NCBI GenBank assembly: GCA_024803745.1
Contig: JANJXV010000024.1
Coordinates: 13,345,427 to 13,409,426 of the forward strand
Length of the DNA stretch: 64,000 bases
Source of the DNA: Megascapheus bottae
Taxonomy: Eukaryota > Chordata > Mammalia > Rodentia > Geomyidae
Reading direction: 5' to 3'
The notes under the pieces were generated by a model. That model was not told the DNA's origin. It searched no databases and saw nothing but the letters and a program-made list of their open reading frames with translations. Both the position numbers and the translations under genes were made by a program. Below, piece by piece: positions 12,701 to 23,300 of the stretch. Numbering within the stretch: position 1 is the first letter of the stretch; each line of letters starts with the position of its first letter.

Positions 12701-15700
12701 TGTAGCATTTTCTCATATTTACTAGATTTGAATTGACTCATTTTCTGTTCTTTTTCTATAATAACTAAATTGTCTTCAACCCCGGAAATTCTCTCTTCTG
12801 CATTGTCTAACCTGCTATCAAAGCCAGACTCAAAGGAACATAGGCCCAATAGTCTCCCTCATTTGTCATAATCAGTAGAAACCTTGGGCTCTCCTAGCAG
12901 AGATTTACAATAGAACAAAATCTAGAGACTTTAGGCCAAATAGTATGACACTAAATGTAAGGACCTCCAGGATAAGGAAACAAAAGCCATATAATGAATG
13001 ACTGTTGTTCTTAATGTACTATGTTATCTCTCATCTCTTTTGCCATCCCTTGGTTATCTCATATTGTTACAATATTTCACCTTGTTACCTGATATATTTT
13101 ATATGTGCTTAATTGGTTATTTGAAATTGGATAGGGAAGGGGGGAAATCAAGATAAGCAGGGGGAGGGTGGGAGGGAAATGGGGACCATGTCATAAGAAA
13201 GGGTATCAATGTTTGTGAAGTTATGCACCTTCTATCTGATGAATATAATGTAACCCTTCTATTAACCACAATAAAAAAAGAAAAAAAAAGATGTAAAAAT
13301 AGAGGGAGAAAATTGCTTGAAATCCTAACCTTGCTATCCTAACAGGTGTTCGTGGCATTTTGGTGTATATTTTAGATATTTTAGTGTCTTGTTTTTCTGT
13401 GTTTAGAGGTGCTTGAGTTTTCTTTCTTTTTTTTTTAAACTACAAATGTTTAATGGTAAGAACAGTATGATGGGGCTGGGAGTGGTGCTTCCTGTCTATA
13501 ATTCAAACTACTTAGGTGGCTGAGGTAGGAAGATCAAAGAGCAAGGACAGCTTGGCCAGGCTGGCTTGAGATCCTACCTGAAACACGAATTAAGGCCAAA
13601 GGACTGAGGGTATGACTCAGTTGGCAGTAAACTTGAGCCCCTGAGTTTAATTGCCATATGGAAATTAAAACAAAAGAAGAATAGTGTGATGGATTTCTTG
13701 GATATTAACCTTTTTGCACATTTGTGTTCTCTCTTTCCCTTTCTGTATCTTTCTCTTTTTTATATATATTTGCATACAAATATCTATCTATTGGCCTATC
13801 TATCTATCTATCTATCTATCTATGTATCTATCTATCTAATATTACTCTTGTTGGCGTTTAATTTTGGTAGCTTGGCTTAAGGAATCAAAGTCTAGGATCT
13901 CTGGTTCCTACCTTGAACACGTGTGAGCTTAGCCATTCAGTCGTGCCTCCTCTCCAATCTCTAAAACACAAATAATTAAGATGCAAGTGATGCTCTGGCA
14001 TCTGGTCATCTGACCAGCCCAAGTGATATCCTGGGGATAGATATGCTTGGTAACCCAAAAGGCATTGGTCTGAATACTTGCTGCAAGCAAGAGGCATCTA
14101 TAGGTTGGTAAGACTGTAACAAGTATTCTCCATGGCTGAGGGCCCAGGCACTCCTCATACTGGAGAGTCAGTGCTGAATCCTAAAGTACCTCAGCTCCCC
14201 TGTGCCAAGATAAGGGTAAAAACTTAGGTGAAAAGTACCTGCCCATCTCACTATGACCCAAGCTGGACAAGGTATCCAAGGGTGAGGTGAGTGGTAAGCA
14301 GTGAGTAGTGAGCCAGGCCCGTGCACTTGACTGCCTTCCCTATGGCCCGTGGGAAGTAGCAGAAACAAACTAGCCTCAAGGGCATTGCTTTGGCTTCATC
14401 TAAGCTGTGTTTAGGATGTAGTTAAGATAGTGGATTCAACACCATGGTTAGGACTAGCTTTGTCCATACTTAGTTCTCAGAATGGCTTGGAAGCCAGTTA
14501 TCTAGGCTATTTTTTGGGGGGTGTGGGGGATGGGGTATGATGTTGCAGTCTGAGAAACCTGTTTCCACAGGAGATCAGGGTCCTCAGGTCAGAATGGGTC
14601 TAATCAATGGAATGTTTATAAAGAGTGAAGGCACTGTTGAGAGTAGACAATGGGGATCCTTTCCAATAGGATCCTGCATGTCCAACATTTCACCCTGTGA
14701 TGTAGTATGACAGATATTTGCTGTCTCAATATAAAATGAGGAAGATAATGACATCAATAGAGTAGACGATAGCGATGTTTTTACAGCAAAAATGAGACTA
14801 GTCTCTCGAGTTCTTCTGGAGTAGACAGAAAGAACTGTCCCATGAAAGAAAGACCTTGTGTCCACAGAAAGAGCTGGGTCCTTCTTGTATATTTTTCCTT
14901 GTGAGTCATTATTGATCACATCTGCTCTAGCTGGTGGGAAACTAAGGTTGCAGGAAGAAAGTTGGTAGCAGAGACAGACTTAGAACCCAGATGCCCTGTC
15001 CTGTGTGCACTTGGGAGATGGCAACATGGATATCAGTGTTTCATCAGGAGAATCATCTAGCAACCACATTTCCAGTTGTGTGGCTCACACTTAGAGTGGC
15101 TCATTTCCCTGTGTCAGTATTGTCTGAATATAGCTGGCAGAGGCAGAGCTCAGAAAAGGCCAGATGGCTCAACTCTTTCCTGTCTTCCAATGTACCCTCC
15201 TGTCTCCTAGGTGCTGCTGGATGAGGAAAGAGAAGCCATGGCAAAATCTCGCCGGTTGGAACGTAGCACTAGTAGCTTCAGCTACTCCTCTTACCACACC
15301 CTGGATGAGGTAGGTCTGTTGGGGACCAGTCCAGGCTTTCTTGTGCCTCTGAGCCCTCATGGAGTCTCTAGGCTCAGACAGGAACCAGGGTCTATTGGAG
15401 AATGTCAATTTGATGAGTGCAGAGAAGAGATTAAGAAAGGTCAATTGGGCAGACTGGCGGGTTTAGAAAGAACTCTAGATGCACTGTATTCATAAATTAC
15501 TTTGTTGAGTGGAAAATCCTTTGTACAACCACTTAAAGATAATAATAATAGTAATAATAACAACAACAACAAAAACTCCAGAGGAAGGAAGAAAGAGGTC
15601 TAGAAGCCAAGAGTCAAAAAGAACAGATTGGGGGCTGGGAGTTTGGCCTAGTGGTAGAGTGCTTGCCTAGCATGCACAAAGACCCGGGGTCGATTCCTTG

Positions 15701-18700
15701 GTACCACATACATAGAAAAAAGCTGGAAGTGGTGCTAAGGCTCAAGTGGTAGAGCTCTAGCCTTGAGAAAGTCCAAGGACAGTGCTCAGGCCCTGAGCTC
15801 AAGCCCAGGACTGGCAAAAAAAAAAAAGAACAGATCGAAGTTCAGCAATACAGCCCTAAACAGGTATCAAGTTGAGAAAGGATCTGGGCACACTAAAGTC
15901 AAGACCCTTCACAGGCCAGAACAGACTAGCAGAGGCTCTCCCTTATTATCCCATCCTCTGCCCAGTGACCCATTGACCTCTTCTGTCACCAGCCCTCGTG
16001 CTCACCCCGTCTGTGAGTACTTAAGGTATGAGAGGTGGAAGTCAGGCACATTGGAGAGCTTTTTTTTTTTTTTTTTTGCAGAATCAGCAAGAGTCACCTT
16101 CTCTTGCAGGGGTGATAGCAGATAGAGTGGGATAACCCATGACCTGTTTATAAGGAAGAGATAAGAGATGACCACTCCAGAAAGAACTCAAGACAATGGT
16201 CTCATTGTTTCTTGTAAAGGACATGAGATTATTGATACCAGCCACTCTATTTATAAGTAATTTTCTCATTTTATAAGACCTATACTAGAGGATCCATTTG
16301 CTTCCATTTCTTGATTCAGTCATGTGCATTGAAAGGACAAGAGAATGAATTAACATAGTCTTTCACTTGATGACAAAGATAAAGCATAATTCTTACCTTC
16401 AACAGGCTGAGAGCCTGAAAAGGTTTTCGAGAGATTTGTTAAATGGATTGGATGGCCAAAGAATGACAGCAGAGAATTTCTTTTTTAATTTTTTTAATTT
16501 TTCTCATTTTATTTTTATTATTGAGGTAATGTATAGAGGGGTTGCAGTTACATTCGCCAGATAGTAGATGCATTACTTCTCACACACTGATACCCCTTCC
16601 CCTTCTTATGTTTTTCATCCCATTTCCTTCCCTCCACCCCCTCCCAATCATCTTATTTTCTCCCTTCCCTTTCTTATTTCAAATAAACAAATAAGTGTAT
16701 ATACAGTATACCAGGTAACAAAGTCAGGTACAGGAACAATATGAGATTAACCAAAGCACAACAAAGGAGAAGAAAAATAACATAGTACATTAAGAACAGC
16801 AATCACTCAAGATAGAGCTCTTATTTCCATATTCTAGAGATCCTTTCATTTTGTCTCATCCTATATGACATGTATCTAGGTTTTGTGCCATTGTAATCCT
16901 CTGACAGCAGAGAATTTCTAACAGACCCATGTCTGGAGATTTGAGAAGGCTCAGCCTATGTCGTTCTTCCAGGCAAAGTCACAACTGCACCCCTTGCCAG
17001 CCTCACTTCTCTGAACTCTGAGGGCCTATTAAGATTTTACTTCTATTCCTTCTCCTCCATGTCCGGCCTCTATCTTCTCCTCCTCCTCCTCCTCCTCCTC
17101 CTCCCCCTCCTCCTCCTCCTCCTCCTCCTCTTTCTCATTTTTCTTGCAGTACTGGGGTTTGAACATAGGCACTCACAATTTCTGGGTAGATTGGCATCTA
17201 CCACTTGACACCACCTGAGTTTATTCCCAGCTACTTTTAACACAAGGTCTTGATTCCCAGCTGGGCACATGCCTGGTCTGTAATCACATAGTTTAGGCTA
17301 ACCATCGCTGCTGGAATCACAAATACATCGCATTGCATCCGGCTTGCCTCCATGGAGATGGAATGTTGTTGACTTTTCTGCCCTGTTGGCCTGAAAATTT
17401 GATCCTTCCAAGCTCCCAGCCTTGGCCTGCCAACTAGTTTGGGGTGACAGGTGTGCACCACTGTGCCTAGCTATGGGTTGAGAAAGGGGTCTTGTGAACC
17501 TTTTTTTGAAATCCACTGGCACCTAGCTGAGTTTTACAATTCTAGATTTGGATTCTTTTAGACTCAAAGGGAAAAGTGGGACAGCAACGAAGAGGGTGGA
17601 ATGGTGGAATGAGAAAATCCAGAGATATGTAAGGTTCGTTTTACTTCCCACTCAATTACAAGTCTGATAGACTTCATTGCTTTTAGATATATAACTGGAT
17701 GGACAACTTTGGAACGGAGCATTCAGATCTCGTCTCCAAAATTTACATTGGCAACAGCTTTGAAAATAGGTCCATTTTTGTCCTAAAGGTAAAAGCTTAC
17801 CAAAGGTAAAAGTTCAAATAGAAACTCAATAGTGAGAGCCTCTGGCAGAAGTCTGGCTCATGGGGGATGGCAGGGTGGGAGTTTGGGCAGAGAAGCAATA
17901 CTGCCTACGACAGTCTTCAGATGGCCCTTGAAGTTTGAGGTGTGTCATTTAGGGACACACCCTAGTATGGATGTCCTGGTGATGGTGTAACGATGTCAGG
18001 AAGTAGTGGGAGGATTGCAAAGGAGATAGAGCAGCAGAGAGGCTGTTGTCATCTTGGACTTGGGGTGAATGAGTGAGTCAGTATTCTTCCTGTTCGTTTG
18101 GTTGCTTTATCTATTAACTAGGAAAAGAGGTATGCAGAGGCTTCATTTGACAATGGAGGTCATCTGGCTCAGGGAATTCCACAGATATGACTAAGCCTCT
18201 AGGGAAACCACCCAGCCCTTCGCAGGGCCACTGGAACAGAACTTGAGCAAATGTGGCAACTGCAGTGCCCATAGCCACGAAGGAAGCAGGTGGATGAGTA
18301 CAATGCCCGCTGGAAAGCAATTCTTAATGCAGGCCCTAAAGGGAACCAGGAATGTGGATCTTGTGGGACACTTGTGCTACACAGGTGCTGCTGCCCTTGC
18401 CAAGGCTCCCGAGAACGTTCCCAAACAGCCGCCTGGCCTTGCCTAACTTGACCCTTCATTTCATCTGTTTGTTTCCATCCGGGACCAGACACTATTGTAG
18501 TGTCTCTAAAGTGAAGAGCTTGCACAGCAAGGGAGCAGTAGTCTTATGACATTTCCAACTCTCCATTCCGTGCTTTGGGTGGATTACCTTGTTCTGCGAG
18601 TGTACCACCATAAGTCAGAGTTCCCTGCACATGTGCACCTTCTGGGCTTATGCACGGGTACCCGTATGCACTGCCTCGCTTGGGCTAAGTGCACAGGATT

Positions 18701-20227
18701 CATGGATCCTGCCTAGGTGGTGAGGGTCTATCTGGGGCCTCCTTCTAGGAAACTCAGGGACAGCAGCATCACTGTCTCTGGATATACCTCTGTCTGGGGG
18801 TCTGTTTCTTCCCCCCCCCAGTTCAGCACTGGAGGGTCTAAGCGCCCAGCCATCTGGATTGATACTGGGATTCACTCTCGGGAGTGGATCACCCATGCCA
18901 CTGGAATTTGGACTGCCAAGAAGGTTAGCAGGGACCTGCAGCTGAGAGGCAGCTGTGGGGTGGGGGGCGAGGGGGAGGGATGGAACCAGTGGGGAAGGGT
19001 TGCTCAAAAAATTAGACTCAGTTCCTCTAAATTCAGAGGGTTCTATTCTCTCTGGACCTTCAGGCCAACTACCATGTGCTGTGACTTCGTGCAGCACAGG
19101 TCCCATGTCTCTTCTCTAACCTCCAGTTGTTTTAAACCTTTGTTTCTACATGGGGGGATGTACACATGATCTGACATCACTGCTTCCTACAGTTACTGTC
19201 CTTCCCCCATCTCTGAGTGACCAGCAAGGCCTCTTATCTGTCCTTCTTTCTGTAGATTGTCAGTGAATACGGCAAAGATCCTGTTCTGACAAATACACTG
19301 AAAGGCATGGATATCTTCATAGAACTTGTCACCAACCCAGATGGGTTTGCTTTTACCCACACCATGGTGAGGGCACCCGGGAATTAGCTTTGGGTGAGGT
19401 CTAGGTTACCATGGCTTTTGGAGCTGGCCCCTTTACGGGCTTCCTGCAGAGCCTGGCTTCTCAGGGCTGTAGCCTCATGCCCTGCAACCTCCTGCCTGCT
19501 GCTCAAGGAAGGCCTGCACTCAGGCCTCTCCTCAGAGCCTAGCTTCAACCTCCCAATCAGTATCTGATCTACAGTCTCGGCTCACTCAGCCCCATCCTAT
19601 CCTAGAGGTTCCTTCCCTTTGCTCCTCTCTGCCCCACCAGACCCCCGTTCATGGGTCAGGATGTCAGCGCTCCTGTCCCTGGGAGTGGGCCCAGTGGATG
19701 AGGTCACCTGACCTGGACTTTCTCAGAACCGCTTGTGGCGGAAGAACAAGTCGAGCAGACCAGGCATCTTCTGCATTGGTGTGGACCTCAACAGAAACTG
19801 GAAGTCAGGCTTTGGAGGTACGGCATGCTGTGGTGGTGGGGTGGGACTAGATGGTCCCTAGCAGGTTCTCCCACACTGCTGGGTTGCATGGACTCAGGAC
19901 AACATCATTAGCTAATGAGTTCTGGGCCTGCCAGGTGAGCATGTGTGGAGACTGAGATACAGTGGAAGATTGCATATATGTCAAATGGGACACACAAATA
20001 GGAACCCTGGGCTCCCCACACGGGGATAACCTACAAGGGTTCAAACTCTAAAAAGTTGCAGGCAGAGGCCCACAGAAGTACAACTTGTTCAGACTTTACA
20101 GTTTCCCCACAGGTTCTCCAGGCCTTCTGTAAAGGAAGCACAGCCGGAGAGAATGCTCTGAATTCATTCCTTGTGACTTGAACCTTTCCAGACTGGAGCT
20201 TAGTTTGTCTGCTTAGTTCTTTTCTTT

Positions 20228-20273
<46 letters not shown>

Positions 20274-20320
20274 TTCCTTCCTTCCTTCCTTCCTTCCTTC
20301 CTTCCTTCCTTCCTTCCTTC

Positions 20321-20375
<55 letters not shown>

Positions 20376-23300
20376 TTCTTTCGTCTTTTTTTTTTTTGCC
20401 AGTTATGGGGCTTGAACTCAGGGCCTGGCCACTGTCCTAGAGCTTTCTCAAGGATAGCACTCTACCACTTCAGCCACAGCACTGCTTCCAGCTTTTTCTG
20501 TGTATCTGGCACCAAGAATTGAACGCAGGGCTTCATGCACACTAGGCAAGCACTCTACCACCAGGCTATGTTCCTGGCACCTGTTTGCTTATTTTTGTGC
20601 TTATTTTGGGCTTAGATGCCCAGCTTTCTTGCTCAAAGCTGGTGCTCTGCCTTTTGAGTCACACTTCCATTTCTCGCTTTTTACTGATTAGTTGGAAATA
20701 AGCATCCCTTGGATTTGCCTTCTCAGGCTGGCTTTAAACTGTGATCCTCAGATCTCAGCCTCCTGAGTAGCTACAATTATAGGCCATTGGTTAACAGCTC
20801 TGTTTTTTTGTTTTTGTTTCTGTTTTTTTTTGTTTTGTTGTTGTTGTTGTTTTCTGGTTTTTTGGGGGGGGGTTACGGGACTTGAACTGGGCCTGGGTGT
20901 TGTCCCTGAGCTCTACAGCTCAATGCTACTGCCCTACCCTTGAGCCAAGTCCCACTTCCCATTTTCTAGAGGTTAATTGGAGATAAGAGTCTCAGGTCCT
21001 TTTGTGCCTGGCCTGGCTTTGAACCTTGATCCTCAGATCTCAGCCTCCTGAGTAGCTAGGATTATAGGCATGAGCCACGGCACCTGGCCAGCTCTGTTTT
21101 TGTCCTTGTTTTTTCTTGACTCATCACTTTGAGATTCCGGGCTGGTGGGTTATTGAGTTGGTGGTACATATCTGTAGAGTGTAGGATTGCATTACTGGCT
21201 GGGCAGCCTTCTCCTGACGTTCCTTGGTGTTCTCTGATTGTTCTTCTCTCCTTCACATGCTGGGGACACAGGGATTAGACAGGGAAACAGAACTCCAGAG
21301 AGCCCAGAGATGGCCTCAGGCCTACAGTAGTTTGATGGTGGAAGGCTGGTTTTACCCAAGACAAATTGTCTAGGACAAAGTCTCAGGAGCAAAGTCTCTC
21401 CGCCCCAGATGAAAGTGGTATTCACATTCCATGTTGGACAGTTTGGTGCCACAGGTGCCACTGCCATAGGCTAGTAACACAACAAGCCAGTAACACAACA
21501 TTGTAGCTTTGGATTATTCATGTCTCTGAAAATCTGGTTTCGTTTGCGTATGTTGAAAAACTAAGACAATTCTGAAGCACTGGGGAACAAGACCCCCAGC
21601 CCATATGGTGGGGCAGCCTGTGAGAGTCTGTCTGGGCTGTGAAAAGATGACTGAATAAAGTTAGATGTTTCTACCTTCAAAGTGACCTGGTTTATCCTGG
21701 GTGAACACTCATATGGGCCGTACAGACTATTTGCAGTCAGTGCTCACATGCTGAGATTAGCCCAGCTAAGTAGAAAGACAAATTATTTCTTGAAGAAAAT
21801 AACTTTCACAGGTTTCTCCAGAGGAAGAAAGAAAAATCTTTATGTACACAATGTAAAAATCAATTATCAAAAAAAAAGCCCAGTGGGGCCCAAAAAGCTC
21901 CCATAATCTCACTACCCAAAGATTACAGCTTTTAATAATTTACCATGTCCTTTCAGAGATTTCCCTTTGCTGTAAATTACATTTTTAGAGAAGGAAAAAT
22001 AAATAGCTAATGAATCCATTAGCAAGTACTTGTGAAACATACAGGCTCAGAGGACCTTGACTGTGAATGTTGGAGAGGCGGGCAGCTAATTCCCATTTGG
22101 TCAGAGGAAGATTAGTTTATTCTGCTTAGCTCCAACCAGAACTAATGGCCTGGAGTGTTTCTCCATATTTGGGCAAAGCCACCTGGTTGCTGGCAGGGGA
22201 ACTGCGTTGCTTGCGTGGGCTGCACAGATAGACAAAGCTTTCAGCATCCTCTGCTCTGCTCATCTGTTGCTATTTGTCATTAATCAAGTGGAGCAGGTGC
22301 AAAAGCTCCCAGCAGACACAACAAACAGGGCCATTGTTAGCAGGGCCCATGCCACATTACAGGGCTTCTGCTCATCACTTTGCTCTGTAGGCATGCTCCC
22401 TTCTCATCAGTGTCCACAACCCCGAGTCAGGACTGGCCAGCCAGGATGGGCTGTGCACTCCATTGATAGAATGGCTTCTAGGCTGCCTATGGCCAGAAAT
22501 AGCAAGTGCTTAGAAAGATGTGGTTTATGGTTTTCTTATTGCCTTTAATTTGATTGCATCATGAGATGTCTGGAGACAATCTGTCCCAGTGACCACCTCG
22601 CCTGTGCTCTTCGTGAGAACCATTTTGATCTAGTTTACTGTTCCTGAAGGCAAGAGAAATACTCTGGCATCCTCAGGAGATTTCAGAAGTTGAGTAGTTC
22701 TCTGGCCTCTGAAACCTCTGAGTTGGGCTTGGATGCTCCCTCCATTTCAGAGAGGAGGAAGAGGAGGAACTGGAAAAAATCCTTTTCATGTTCCCATAAT
22801 CCAGGGGACCCGTCTGACTTAGCCCTCTATAACATGGCGCTTAATGAGGGGAAGACAGCACAACACGAGTGACAGAAGAAGAAAGGAGACGAGGAAACAA
22901 TGGGAGATGGGGACAAGTTCAACTTTTCAAAAATAAAGCATGAGTCCCCTTTGCCCTCTCCTCCAAGTAGGGCCCCAGAAAGAATTATCAAAGGCTTCCT
23001 GCATTGGTGGCTCCCAAGGCAAGTGTCATATGACTATGGGGAGCTGCTCTCTCTTTTCTTGGTTCCCCAGAATTTTCCAAGAGCCCTCAGGGCTCTCCAC
23101 AGGGCTGTAGTGTTGCTGAGGCATGGTGTGGTTACAGTTGTGTGAGACCAAGTTATGCAGCAATAACAAATACTCCCCCATGCCAGGCACCAATCGCTTA
23201 TGGCTATAATTCCAGCAACCGAACTCCAGCCTTTACTAAAATGCTGCAAATGGAGCTGTGACTCAAAGGGTAGTCAGTCTTGAACAAAAGCAAAACAAAC

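Larger units (their letters stand above)
12166..13287. mobile_element. 5'-inverted LINE-1 lacking ORF2, with 15-bp target duplication
   Basis: A perfect 15-bp direct repeat AAGATGTAAAAATAG at 12151-12165 and 13288-13302 brackets the element. The left part (12166 to about 12822) encodes L1 ORF1p on the minus strand; the right part (about 12823-13287) is the L1 3' end on the plus strand, ending AATAAA plus poly(A). Opposite orientations within one target duplication mark a single insertion by twin priming. ORF2, which normally separates the two parts, is absent. Confidence 0.9.
5014..15210. other. CPA5 intron 3 (10.2 kb)
   Basis: Contains composite SINEs, a MIR-like fragment, (TG)n and (TATC)n repeats and the inverted L1 at 12166-13287, listed separately. 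An AT-rich stretch at about 7915-8060 looks like an old LINE remnant. No extra exon was supported. Confidence 0.75.
15310..18821. other. CPA5 introns 4 and 5
   Basis: Around exon 5 this holds one young dimeric SINE, one L1 3' end, a (TCC)n tract and an old minus-strand SINE. 17789-18821 shows no recognisable repeat. Confidence 0.7.

Noticed and set aside
12349..12849. 166-residue open frame on the minus strand that looks like a gene
   Set aside because: It is decayed L1 ORF1p within a target-duplicated insertion, and its first residues come from the junction with the L1 3' end.
15650..15720. tRNA-like A and B boxes in many places
   Set aside because: They belong to ID-like SINE left monomers with poly(A) tails and target duplications, not to functional tRNA genes; no cloverleaf with proper acceptor stem was found.
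17070..17270. Arg-rich open frame on the minus strand
   Set aside because: Generated by the TCC trinucleotide repeat and an old SINE.
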